Shown here: positions 1 to 7,539 of the stretch, in pieces
How the letters are laid out: each line of letters opens with the position of its first letter
How positions within the stretch are numbered: position 1 is the stretch's first letter
Source: UBA1535 sp002323775
GTDB taxonomy: Bacteria; Bacillota; Clostridia; Tissierellales; Sedimentibacteraceae
Assembly (NCBI GenBank): GCA_031993545.1
Contig: DAMAHZ010000003.1
Span: 30,071 to 94,070, forward strand
Reading direction: 5' to 3'
DNA length: 64,000 nucleotides
Position numbers and translations under genes: made by a program
The notes under the pieces: model-generated
What the model saw: the letters and a program-made list of their open reading frames with translations, nothing else
The model's database searches: none
What the model was told of the DNA's origin: nothing

Positions 1-142
1 CAGCATAAATAGTATCAAATGCCAAAGATGTTTTTCCTGAACCGCTAAGTCCAGTAAATACAATAAATTTATCTCTTGGCAATTCAATATTGACATTCTT
101 TAAATTATGCTCTTTTGCCCCTCTAACTATTATTTTATCCAT
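1..142 (-). CDS. uvrA: UvrA N-terminus, excinuclease ABC subunit A (partial)
   Basis: The first 47 residues run off the left edge of the window. They start MDKIIVRGAKEHNLKNV and contain the first Walker A motif, GLSGSGKTS, at residues 31-39. This is the ATP-binding subunit of the UvrABC nucleotide excision repair complex, which loads UvrB onto damaged DNA. A good ribosome site (AAGGAG) lies about 10 bases before the ATG. It lies downstream of uvrB on the same strand with one small gene between, the usual uvrB-uvrA arrangement of Firmicutes. Only the N-terminus is visible, so integrity cannot be judged. Confidence 0.95.
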   Translation of the reverse strand, partial: MDKIIVRGAKEHNLKNVNIELPRDKFIVFTGLSGSGKTSLAFDTIYA

Positions 143-181
143 TGCTTACGTGTTTCTCCTTTATGTGAATTTATCCTTAAT

Positions 182-364
182 TTATCGCTGTAATATAGCA
201 GATACTACCGGTTTTCCTTCTTTATCAAGTAATACTGTTAATCCACCAGCATAACCGTCCTTATGCCAAAGATAATTAATACCTGTTTCTTTATCCACCC
301 ATATTTCTGTTGAACTTATAATTCCCTGTGAATATATCTTTTCAAATCTTTCAGTTTTACCCAT
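182..364 (-). CDS. small DUF6440-like protein
   Basis: A 60-residue protein with the core pattern RFEKIYSQGI...EIWVDKETGINYLW...DGYAGGLTVLLDKEGKPVV, which I recognise as the DUF6440 type: small Firmicute proteins of unknown function. The start is taken at the internal ATG at 364, because the sequence GGAGG lies just upstream of it and inside the longer reading frame that would begin at 379. It sits between uvrB and uvrA, 26 bases after uvrB, and is probably cotranscribed with them. It has no signal peptide or membrane segment. Function unknown. Confidence 0.8.
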   Translation of the reverse strand: MGKTERFEKIYSQGIISSTEIWVDKETGINYLWHKDGYAGGLTVLLDKEGKPVVSAILQR

Positions 365-390
365 AATACTTACCTCCATTTATTATTTAA

Positions 391-2361
391 TTACAAATCT
401 TTACTCAATTTCTTTATTTCATCTCTAATCTCAGCAGCTCGCTCAAATTCTAAATTTTCAGCCGCTGTCATCATTTCTTTTTCTAATTCTATCAAATACA
501 ACCTTAAATCTTCATATGGTTTAGCATCTACTTTATATTCAGCAGTTTCCTCTGCTGCAGTTGTCGCCTGGATAATATCTCTTACATCCTTTTTAACTGA
601 TTGAGGTATGATACCATGCTTTTCATTGTATTCGCTTTGTATAGATCTTCTTCTTTCTGTTTCACTGATTGCTCTTTCCATAGAGCCTGTAATCTTGTCA
701 GCATACATTATAACCTTGCCATCTACATTACGAGCTGCTCTGCCTACTGTTTGAATTAGAGATGTTTCAGAACGCAGGAAGCCCTCCTTATCTGCATCTA
801 GTATAGCAACCAAGGATACCTCAGGCAAGTCAAGACCCTCTCTAAGTAAGTTTATACCTACCAATACATCAAATTTTCCAACTCTTAAATCTCTTATTAT
901 CTCCATTCTTTCCAATGTATCTATATCAGAGTGAAGATATTTAACTTTAATACCTGAATTTCTAAAGTAGAAGGTTAAGTCCTCTGCCATTTTTTTAGTC
1001 AGAGTTGTTACTAAAACTCTTTGTCCTCTAAGTGTTACCTCTCTGATTTCTTTCATTAAATCATCTATCTGGTTTTCTACTGGCCTTATCGATATCGGAG
1101 GGTCTATAAGTCCCGTAGGTCTTATTATCTGTTCTGCAATATTTTCATAATGTTCTTTCTCATAAGGTCCCGGAGTTGCACTTACATATACAACTTGATT
1201 TATAACATTTTCAAATTCTTCAAACCTTAAAGGTCTGTTATCAAGTGCTGAAGGCAATCTAAATCCATAATCAACAAGTGTTTGCTTTCTTGACCTGTCT
1301 CCGTTAAACATTCCCCTTACTTGAGAAACACTGACGTGAGATTCGTCTATAAACATCAAAAAATCCTTCGGAAGATAATCAAGAAGTGTATATGGTCTGC
1401 CTCCCGCCGGCACATTGTTTATATGTCTTGTATAGTTTTCAATACCATTGCAATATCCCATTTCTTCAAGCATTTCGATATCATAATTAGTACGCTGCTC
1501 TACTCTCTGTGCTTCTAAAAGTTTATTTTCGCTTTCAAAGTATTTTAGTCTTTCTTTTAGTTCTTCTTTTATTGTTCCTACTGCTCTTTTTATATTTTCT
1601 TCTGTAGTAGCATAGTGTGAGGCAGGAAATATTGATATATGATTTCTTCTTCCCAAAATTTCACCGGTAACAGTATTTATCTCTGTAATTCTTTCTACTT
1701 CATCACCAAAAAACTCTACTCTTATTGCATTTTCAGAAGATGATGCGGGAAATATCTCCAAAACATCGCCTCTAACTCTGAAATTTCCACGAGTAAAGCT
1801 TATATCGTTTCTTTTATATTGTATTTCTATGAGTTTTTTTATGACCTCATCTCTTTCCTTTTGCATCCCCGGTCTCAGTGATATAACCAAGTTTTCATAG
1901 TCAACCGGACTTCCCAGTCCATAGATACAGGATACACTGGCTACTATTATAACATCTTTTCGCTCAGACAGTGAAGCAGTAGCAGAGTGTCTTAGCTTGT
2001 CAATCTCGTCATTGACAGAAGAATCCTTTTCAATAAAGGTATCACTGCTTGGAACATATGCTTCCGGCTGATAATAATCATAGTAGGAAACAAAGTATTC
2101 AACCGCATTCTCAGGAAAAAGCTCCTTAAACTCCGAATATAGCTGACCTGCCAAGGTTTTATTGTGTGCTAAAACAACAGTTGGTTTTTGCACTCTTTCT
2201 ATTATATTCGCCATAGTGAAAGTTTTTCCGGTTCCTGTTGCACCTAACAAAACTTGATGCTTTAAGCCTTTTTCTATTCCTTCAACTAGCTTTTCAATTG
2301 CTTGTGGCTGGTCACCGCTAGGTTTATATTGTGAATGTATTTTAAACATTTTTATGCCCAT
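391..2361 (-). CDS. uvrB: UvrB, excinuclease ABC subunit B
   Basis: This is the damage-verifying helicase-like subunit of nucleotide excision repair, 656 residues, normal family length. Visible motifs are Walker A GATGTGKT near residues 40-47, the tyrosine-rich beta-hairpin that inserts into DNA (YYDYYQPEAYVP, about 93-104), a DESH box near 343 and the C-terminal UVR coiled coil (last ~35 residues) that contacts UvrA/UvrC. The usual UvrB start is MFKI..., which here would be the ATG at 2349, but no Shine-Dalgarno precedes it. The ATG at 2361 (adding MGIK) directly follows a conserved hairpin with AAAGGA on its other side, so I chose it. The 58-base gap to the upstream gene suggests cotranscription. 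Confidence 0.97.
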   Translation of the reverse strand: MGIKMFKIHSQYKPSGDQPQAIEKLVEGIEKGLKHQVLLGATGTGKTFTMANIIERVQKPTVVLAHNKTLAGQLYSEFKELFPENAVEYFVSYYDYYQPEAYVPSSDTFIEKDSSVNDEIDKLRHSATASLSERKDVIIVASVSCIYGLGSPVDYENLVISLRPGMQKERDEVIKKLIEIQYKRNDISFTRGNFRVRGDVLEIFPASSSENAIRVEFFGDEVERITEINTVTGEILGRRNHISIFPASHYATTEENIKRAVGTIKEELKERLKYFESENKLLEAQRVEQRTNYDIEMLEEMGYCNGIENYTRHINNVPAGGRPYTLLDYLPKDFLMFIDESHVSVSQVRGMFNGDRSRKQTLVDYGFRLPSALDNRPLRFEEFENVINQVVYVSATPGPYEKEHYENIAEQIIRPTGLIDPPISIRPVENQIDDLMKEIREVTLRGQRVLVTTLTKKMAEDLTFYFRNSGIKVKYLHSDIDTLERMEIIRDLRVGKFDVLVGINLLREGLDLPEVSLVAILDADKEGFLRSETSLIQTVGRAARNVDGKVIMYADKITGSMERAISETERRRSIQSEYNEKHGIIPQSVKKDVRDIIQATTAAEETAEYKVDAKPYEDLRLYLIELEKEMMTAAENLEFERAAEIRDEIKKLSKDL

Positions 2362-2412
2362 GCACCGATTACACTAAGCCTCTGTGTGAACTGGCTCGGC
2401 GCTTATCCTTTC
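2359..2412 (-). promoter_or_regulatory. conserved hairpin leader between SD and start codon of uvrB
   Basis: Read on the minus strand: GAAAGGATAA (2412-2403), then stem arm GCGCCGA (2402-2396), inner arm GCC, a 12-base loop, GGC, the spacer UUAGUGUAA, stem arm UCGGUGC (2368-2362), then AUG at 2361. The only Shine-Dalgarno-like sequence is separated from the start codon by the whole hairpin. The same arrangement precedes murB at 20313-20373, with a compensatory C-G to U-A change in the stem. It does not match any riboswitch class I can recall. Probable role: control of translation initiation. Confidence 0.6.
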
Positions 2413-2419
2413 ATTATTT

Positions 2420-2893
2420 TTAATTTCTTTCTTTTATACTTAGCTTTAGGGATTGTTCATACGAATTAACATACTCTTTTACAGTGATTTTCTGACAAAG
2501 CTCAGCTATTAAATCATAAGGTATGTTCTTTATATTTTTAAATCGTATACAGCTTTTCCCCATATCAAGCTTTGTGGATACTCTTTTTCCATATTCATCA
2601 ACAAACCAATTTTCTAGCTCTTTATTCATGTACAATCCCATATGGTATAAGGCTACGTGATTTTTCTGAGACGCTATCGCTAGGAACGGAAGCGGTTCAT
2701 CCTTTTTAACATGATAACCACTTGGATATAATGACAATGGTACAACATATCCAATCATTCCGTAAGAAATTGTTTCTTCAAATTCTTTTGGTAAATTTTC
2801 TCTGACTATATCTCTTAATTTTTTTATTACATTTTTTCTGTTTTCGTCTAAGGAATCAATATATTCTTCTACTGTGGCTACATCATATGTCAT
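2420..2893 (-). CDS. DUF1801 (YdhG-like) domain protein
   Basis: A 157-residue soluble protein matching the DUF1801 fold: YIDSLDENRK near the N-terminus, a central block EETISYGMIGY and a C-terminal block with KSCIRFKNIKNIPYDLI. Members of this family are often called iron chaperone-like, but the biochemical role of the bacterial proteins is not established. The start is placed at the ATG at 2893, 7 bases after AAAGGAGTG; the longer frame begins with a GTG that overlaps that ribosome site. It is the first gene of the probable run towards uvrB and uvrA, ending 8 bases before the uvrB leader element. Confidence 0.85.
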   Translation of the reverse strand: MTYDVATVEEYIDSLDENRKNVIKKLRDIVRENLPKEFEETISYGMIGYVVPLSLYPSGYHVKKDEPLPFLAIASQKNHVALYHMGLYMNKELENWFVDEYGKRVSTKLDMGKSCIRFKNIKNIPYDLIAELCQKITVKEYVNSYEQSLKLSIKERN

Positions 2894-3153
2894 TTTGTTC
2901 ACTCCTTTCGATTTGCTGAGTATTTATTTTTAATATCTATATTATACATTTATTGGTAATGTCTTTGTCATACAAAGGTTTCTGTACCTCTTTAACAATC
3001 ATCAACATTTAATTTTCTATCTATAATTTCAAAACAAATGTTCGCTTTTATTATATAACTTTAGTATATGTAAGTCAAGAAAATAATAAAATAATTATAA
3101 ATAATTTTTTAGGTAAAAATATATTGTATCAAATAATTTTTATATTAACAAGC

Positions 3154-3183
3154 AAAAAAATTTGGCTATTATAGCAGCCAAAT
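3154..3183 (-). terminator. rho-independent terminator after the arcC fragment
   Basis: Arms TTTGGCT (3161-3167) and AGCCAAA (3176-3182) form a 7-bp stem. On the minus strand the stem is followed by a run of seven U. It lies 20 bases beyond the stop codon of the duplicated arcC end and is different from the terminator that follows intact arcC, so it may be the original arc terminator. Confidence 0.75.
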
Positions 3184-3201
3184 CCTTTTATTATTCAAAT
3201 C

Positions 3202-3428
3202 TTATTTAATTACTGTTCCACTTTTTCCCTCTAAAGCATCTACTGCTTTATAAAGAGAAGTTATTATCGCTTTTCTGTTTGGTTTTGACTGAGCAAATTT
3301 AACTGCTGCTTGAACTTTTGGAAGCATACTTCCTGGAGCGAAGTGTCCTTCTTCGATGTATTTGTTTGCTTGTTCAACTGTTAATGAAGCTAAGTTTTCT
3401 TGGTTTGGCTTGTTGAAGTTGATTGCTA
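3202..3428 (-). pseudogene. duplicated 3' end of arcC (carbamate kinase fragment)
   Basis: These 227 bases are identical, base for base, to 5268-5494, the last 75 codons and stop of arcC (residues 238-312). Identity ends abruptly on both sides (3201 C versus 5267 T; 3429 T versus 5495 C). The fragment has no start codon or ribosome site and cannot make a working enzyme. With intact arcC it brackets a 1.84-kb segment containing two small genes. Perfect identity means the event was recent or the copies are kept equal by gene conversion. Confidence 0.95.
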
Positions 3429-3996
3429 TATTAATATAGATTTAAACAGATTATATACTTTAACAATTGAGTAATCTAATAGAGTATTAAATTATTTAAA
3501 TGTTTTGAACTCATTTTGCGACATATTTTGTCGAAATATGTCGTAAATAATCAATTAATGTCGATAAAAAGATTGAAATTTAAACAAATATTTGTATATT
3601 TTTATCTAATTATGTGTTACAATTAATTTACTAATATAAAATAATTTTAAAATATAGCCCATTATAAATTACCTTTAGGTTTTATAAATCTTAAAATTTA
3701 ATTTTTAGGATTTGTAATATAAAAACAATAGTGTATTCTTTGCACTAACAAAAATAAAGGATGTGATTACAATGGAGAATTAAATCTTACTTTTTATTAT
3801 GTTCTAATATTAAAAGTTATAATTTTAGATATAACAGTATTACCTTTTTAGGTTTTATCTTGTGTGATAACTAAATTATAACATATGAGAGGATTATAAT
3901 TTTTTTATAAAAAATTTATAGTTCTTAAAATACAAAGTGATCTAGTGAAATTTGGGGTGTCTTGTTGTCACTACCACGTTAAAAAAGGAGATTTTT
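3429..3996. other. AT-rich intergenic segment with a dyad and short direct repeats
   Basis: No gene is seen. A 14-bp-arm inverted repeat lies at 3515-3547 (TTTGCGACATATTT, 5-base loop, AAATATGTCGTAAA) and an extra ATGTCG follows near 3559, suggesting an operator with repeated GTCG half-sites. A near-repeat (ATTACCTTTAGGTTTTAT near 3668 and the same with TT inserted near 3840) occurs twice. A good ribosome site (AAAGGATGTG) at about 3757 precedes a three-codon frame ATG GAG AAT TAA at 3772, either a leader minigene or the relic of a lost gene. Confidence 0.45.
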
Positions 3997-4710
3997 ATGA
4001 AAAAAATATTTTTATTATTAATTGTTTTTGTGACATTAATTATTACTACAATTCCAACATATGCTGATTCTTATGTTACTCTAGAAGATTTAAATGAATT
4101 AGCGTTAAAGTATAATTTTACTCCAAAAATTATAGAAAATCAAGATTTAACTAATATTCATGTATTTAAAAATTTAACAAAAGAACAATTAGAAGCTTTA
4201 ATTTTAGAAGTGCGAAATCAAACTATAGAACCCTTATATTTTAGAAATGATGTGAATTTAGAGGTTCAAAGCACACCTAACATTATAAATGAACAAAATA
4301 ATATATTTCCAATGGGAGCGGAAGATTGGACGTGGGTAAATCGTGTAAAAGCATTGTCAAGTACTATAGATTTATATAATGATGGTAAAGTTAAATTAAA
4401 ATCATCGGTTGCAGCTAGCTATAAATTTGAAACTAGGAGATTTCCTGGAGAGGCTTCGCAAACGAGAAATTGGTCTTTTACCGCTGTTGATGATGGACAA
4501 GTTATTCACACAAATCCAGGTACATATGAACTTAAAGGTAGTATAACTTCTAGCACATCTCTCTTATCTTCAACACTAATAGAACAAACTTATAGTGGAA
4601 CTATGAATATGGGAATTTATATTAAGATAGGAGAAATAGATGTGAGAATACCCGTTTCTGATGCAGATTTTGAAGGTATGATACGTTACTCAATAACTTT
4701 AGTTCAATAG
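3997..4710 (+). CDS. secreted orphan protein with signal peptide
   Basis: A 237-residue protein I do not recognise. The start is the ATG at 3997 (MKKIFLLLIV...), which has AAAAAAGGAG just upstream; the longer frame from 3952 lacks this. Residues 1-24 are a classic signal peptide ending TYA-DS, so the mature protein is exported. Residues 25-75 look helical and charged; residues 100-237 are rich in S, T, V and I with alternating hydrophobics, suggesting a beta-sandwich. There is no lipobox, cell-wall sorting signal or C-terminal membrane segment, so it is probably released. It sits inside the segment bracketed by the arcC repeat, so it is probably accessory cargo. Confidence 0.8.
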   Translation: MKKIFLLLIVFVTLIITTIPTYADSYVTLEDLNELALKYNFTPKIIENQDLTNIHVFKNLTKEQLEALILEVRNQTIEPLYFRNDVNLEVQSTPNIINEQNNIFPMGAEDWTWVNRVKALSSTIDLYNDGKVKLKSSVAASYKFETRRFPGEASQTRNWSFTAVDDGQVIHTNPGTYELKGSITSSTSLLSSTLIEQTYSGTMNMGIYIKIGEIDVRIPVSDADFEGMIRYSITLVQ

Positions 4711-4760
4711 TTTATGATAATAAAATACTATTAATCTTTAACTTTTAAACAAACTCAGAA

Positions 4761-4808
4761 AATAAAGATGTCCATGTTACATTTAAAATGTTCAGGGCAT
4801 CTTTTATT
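4761..4808 (+). terminator. terminator after the secreted protein gene
   Basis: AAAGATGTCC near 4764 pairs with GGGCATCTTT ending near 4804, followed by TTATTT. It lies 50 bases after the stop codon and separates this gene from the small membrane peptide downstream. Confidence 0.7.
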
Positions 4809-4919
4809 TAAAGAATGATAAAAATTGAGATATAAAATTTAGATAATGGAAAAAAGAGTATTTCAAAATGCAAAAATATAAATAAAAATCAACTTAATAA
4901 CCATTATTAAAAATTTTAA

Positions 4920-4948
4920 TTGTATTATAGCAAAATGAACTTTATAAT
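4920..4948 (+). promoter_or_regulatory. sigma-A promoter of the small membrane peptide
   Basis: TTGTAT (4920-4925), exactly 17 bases, then TATAAT (4943-4948). Predicted transcription start is near 4955, 25 bases before the ATG of the 43-residue gene. Confidence 0.65.
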
Positions 4949-4979
4949 GTAAGCAGATATAAACAAGGAGGCGTAAAAT

Positions 4980-5111
4980 ATGGATTTAGTTTATCTTTGT
5001 ATTTTTTCAATAATTATAACATTTATTTGCATTTTTCTTTTTCAGTATTGGTTTAAATTTATATTTTGGGTGCAAAATTTAATAAAAAAATGGTTAAAAT
5101 TATTTAAGTAA
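4980..5111 (+). CDS. 43-residue hydrophobic membrane peptide
   Basis: A short gene with a near-perfect ribosome site (AAGGAGG, 7 bases before ATG) and its own consensus promoter. The peptide begins MDLVYLCIFSIIITFICIFL, a single membrane span, followed by an aromatic segment and a basic tail ending KKWLKLFK. This layout is shared by type I toxin peptides, small holin-like peptides and some leaderless bacteriocins; I cannot tell which. No antisense promoter is obvious on the minus strand. It lies in the segment bracketed by the arcC repeat, between two terminators, and is transcribed towards the end of arcC. Confidence 0.65.
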   Translation: MDLVYLCIFSIIITFICIFLFQYWFKFIFWVQNLIKKWLKLFK

Positions 5112-5199
5112 TTTTTTTATTTTTGAAATTTTTTAATAAAATTCAACCAAAATTGAATATTTTAACCCCATAAACAGATGATAAAGTGCAATTTAGAAT

Positions 5200-5250
5200 A
5201 AAAAAATAACCGCCATTATACTGTTCCTCTACTATAGCGGTTATTTTTAT
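5200..5250. terminator. terminator of arcC, usable in both directions
   Basis: AATAACCGC (5205-5213) and GCGGTTATT (5237-5245) form a perfect 9-bp stem with A-rich sequence on one side and T-rich on the other. It lies 22 bases past the arcC stop and also closes the transcript of the small peptide gene coming from the left. Confidence 0.8.
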
Positions 5251-5267
5251 ATAATAAATATTTTAAT

Positions 5268-5494
5268 TTATTTAATTACTGTTCCACTTTTTCCCTCTAA
5301 AGCATCTACTGCTTTATAAAGAGAAGTTATTATCGCTTTTCTGTTTGGTTTTGACTGAGCAAATTTAACTGCTGCTTGAACTTTTGGAAGCATACTTCCT
5401 GGAGCGAAGTGTCCTTCTTCGATGTATTTGTTTGCTTGTTCAACTGTTAATGAAGCTAAGTTTTCTTGGTTTGGCTTGTTGAAGTTGATTGCTA
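5268..5494. repeat. 227-bp direct repeat (arcC 3' end), second copy at 3202-3428
   Basis: This copy forms the end of intact arcC. It is identical over all 227 positions to the fragment 2066 bases to the left and in the same orientation. The copies could recombine and delete the intervening accessory segment, leaving one intact arcC. Confidence 0.95.
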
Positions 5495-6206
5495 CTTGCT
5501 CAACCTCTGTCAAAATCAACAATACATCTGCGTCCATATCTTCTGCTAATCTTTCTGCTGCTAAGTCTTTATCTATAACTGCTGCAACGCCTTCTAATGA
5601 ACCATCAGCATGTTCGATAACCGGTATTCCGCCACCGCCACAAGTAACAACTATTGTTGAATCCCATAGCTTTTTAACTGTGTCTAATTCAACTATTTTA
5701 ATTGGCATAGGTGATGGAACTACTCGTCTCCAACCTCTGCCTGCATCTTCTTTAACTGTATAGCCTTTTTCAGCTTGAAGTCTTTTAGCTTCTTCCTCTG
5801 AATAGAAAGGTCCTATTGGTTTAGTTGGGTTTTGGAAGGCTTTATCATTTTTATCAACTACTACCTGTGTTACTAATGAAACTACAGGGATATTTCTTCC
5901 TTGCTCTTTTAATATAAATCTTAGAGCCTGTTGAATGTGATATCCTATATAGCCTTGGCTCATAGCTCCGCACACATCAAATGGCATTGCCGGAGTTACA
6001 TCCTTAGCTGTTTCTGAAGCTAATAATATTCTTCCAACCTGTGGTCCATTTCCGTGAACTACTGCTATTTCATAACCTTTAGCACTTATCTGCGCTAATT
6101 TTTCGCTTGTTTTTTTAACAACTATCAATTGCGACTCCGCTGTTGATGGAAGTCCTTTATCTTCTAAAGCATTGCCTCCTAAGGCAACTACTACTTTTTG
6201 TGTCAT
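5268..6206 (-). CDS. arcC: carbamate kinase
   Basis: 312 residues, full family length. It carries out the last step of the arginine deiminase pathway: carbamoyl phosphate + ADP gives ATP, CO2 and ammonia, the energy-yielding reaction of arginine fermentation. Motifs seen are VALGGNALEDKG near 7-18, VVHGNGPQVG near 49, GWRRVVPSPMP near 158, VVTCGGGGIPV near 187 and a C-terminal GSMLPKVQAAVKF. Ribosome site AAGGAG precedes the ATG. It is the third gene of arcA-arcB-arcC, 231 bases after arcB with a hairpin between. Its last 227 bases are duplicated downstream. Confidence 0.97.
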   Translation of the reverse strand: MTQKVVVALGGNALEDKGLPSTAESQLIVVKKTSEKLAQISAKGYEIAVVHGNGPQVGRILLASETAKDVTPAMPFDVCGAMSQGYIGYHIQQALRFILKEQGRNIPVVSLVTQVVVDKNDKAFQNPTKPIGPFYSEEEAKRLQAEKGYTVKEDAGRGWRRVVPSPMPIKIVELDTVKKLWDSTIVVTCGGGGIPVIEHADGSLEGVAAVIDKDLAAERLAEDMDADVLLILTEVEQVAINFNKPNQENLASLTVEQANKYIEEGHFAPGSMLPKVQAAVKFAQSKPNRKAIITSLYKAVDALEGKSGTVIK

Positions 6207-6259
6207 ATAAAATTTCTCCTTTTTTATTTAATCTTAAATTTAAGCTTTAAACCAAACAA

Positions 6260-6288
6260 GGAAATAGACATAATAAATATCTATTTCC
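6260..6288 (-). other. hairpin between arcB and arcC
   Basis: GGAAATAGA (6260-6268) and TCTATTTCC (6280-6288) form a perfect 9-bp stem with an 11-base loop. Only a short mixed U-rich stretch follows on the minus strand, so it is more likely an RNA-processing or partial attenuation site that sets arcC levels than a full terminator. Confidence 0.5.
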
Positions 6289-6437
6289 AAGTTTTCTATT
6301 GTTTTTAACTTTTAAACTTATCTCAATTAAGCACGCTCTAAAAATTGAGCCGAAATATAGTTTTAACTATTTTAAAACACTTGGAATTATAAATTTCTGC
6401 AAATATTTTTAGTTATGCTTTAATTATTTCGTTATTA

Positions 6438-7430
6438 TTACAAAGTTGCAACCATTACAGCCTTGATTGTGTGCATTCTGTTTTCTGCCTCATCAAACAC
6501 TACTGAATGTCTGCTTCTAAATACTTCATCAGTTACTTCTCTCATATCTATTCCCTTATCCATAAACTCTTTTGCCATTTTTGTTTCAAAGTCATGGAAA
6601 GCTGGTAAGCAGTGTAGGAATTTAACATCATCATTTCCTGTAGCTTTTAATAAATCCATAGTTACTTTAAAAGGAGTCAACAATTTAACTCTTTCAGGTA
6701 TTTGTGCTTCTTCTCCCATTGATGCCCAAACGTCAGTGTATATAACATCTGCGCCTTTTACTGATTCAATGCTATCTGAAATTTCTATAACAGCTCCTGT
6801 TTCCTTAGCTACTTCATTTACTCTTTTTAGAACATCTTTGTTTAGTTCTTCTTCCATAGATTTTGGTCCAAATGCTACAAAGTGCATTCCCATCTTAGCA
6901 CAACCATACATCCAAGCATATGACATATTGTTTCTGATGTCTCCTGCAAATACAACTTTAACCTTGTTTAAAGGCTTAGCAACATGTTCTTCTATAGTAA
7001 GCATATCAGCTAATATTTGTGTTGGGTGGTCAATGTCTGTTAGACCGTTCCATACTGGAACTCCTGAGTGTTTAGCTAAGTTCTCAACAACTTCTTGGCT
7101 ATATCCTCTATACTCAATACCATCATAGAATCTTCCAAGTACCTTTGCAGTATCTTCTAAAGACTCTTTTTTACCCATTTGTGAGCTGTTTGAATCCAAG
7201 AATGTTACGTGAGCACCTTCTTCTAAAGCACCAACCTCAAAAGCACATCTTGTTCTTGTAGATGTCTTTTCAAATAACAATACTATGTTTTTTCCTTTTA
7301 ATAAATAATTAGATATACCAGCTCTTTTCTTAGACTTTAAATCATGAGCCAAATCTAACATATATCTAATTTCTAATGGAGAAAAATCCATTAATGTTAA
7401 AAAACTTCTTCCTTTTAAATTAACTGCCAT
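6438..7430 (-). CDS. arcB: ornithine carbamoyltransferase, catabolic
   Basis: 330 residues. In the arginine deiminase pathway it cleaves citrulline with phosphate to ornithine and carbamoyl phosphate. The carbamoyl phosphate-binding motif STRTR is at residues 57-61, HPTQILAD near 136 and the ornithine-site HCLPAFHD near 273. Ribosome site AGGAGG lies 8 bases before the ATG. It lies 109 bases after arcA and before arcC, and the context supports the catabolic rather than the biosynthetic enzyme. No arginine:ornithine antiporter (arcD) is in the cluster. Confidence 0.97.
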   Translation of the reverse strand: MAVNLKGRSFLTLMDFSPLEIRYMLDLAHDLKSKKRAGISNYLLKGKNIVLLFEKTSTRTRCAFEVGALEEGAHVTFLDSNSSQMGKKESLEDTAKVLGRFYDGIEYRGYSQEVVENLAKHSGVPVWNGLTDIDHPTQILADMLTIEEHVAKPLNKVKVVFAGDIRNNMSYAWMYGCAKMGMHFVAFGPKSMEEELNKDVLKRVNEVAKETGAVIEISDSIESVKGADVIYTDVWASMGEEAQIPERVKLLTPFKVTMDLLKATGNDDVKFLHCLPAFHDFETKMAKEFMDKGIDMREVTDEVFRSRHSVVFDEAENRMHTIKAVMVATL

Positions 7431-7539
7431 TTTAATATCCTCCTAATTTTTGTTTTACTTATTCCCGTACAATTTTTGAATTAAATGGGAAATTCGTATT
7501 AATAGCTGTTAAAATTACTATTTATTAAATATAATTTTT

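Noticed and set aside
2359..2412. The uvrB/murB leader as a known riboswitch (PreQ1, c-di-GMP, THF, fluoride, SAM)
   Set aside because: None of the consensus cores I can recall fits; a covariance search would be decisive.
3515..3547. Dyad TTTGCGACATATTT as a third MITE copy
   Set aside because: It shares only TTTTGCGACA with the MITE ends; the GCCC end and core are missing, so chance or an operator is more likely.
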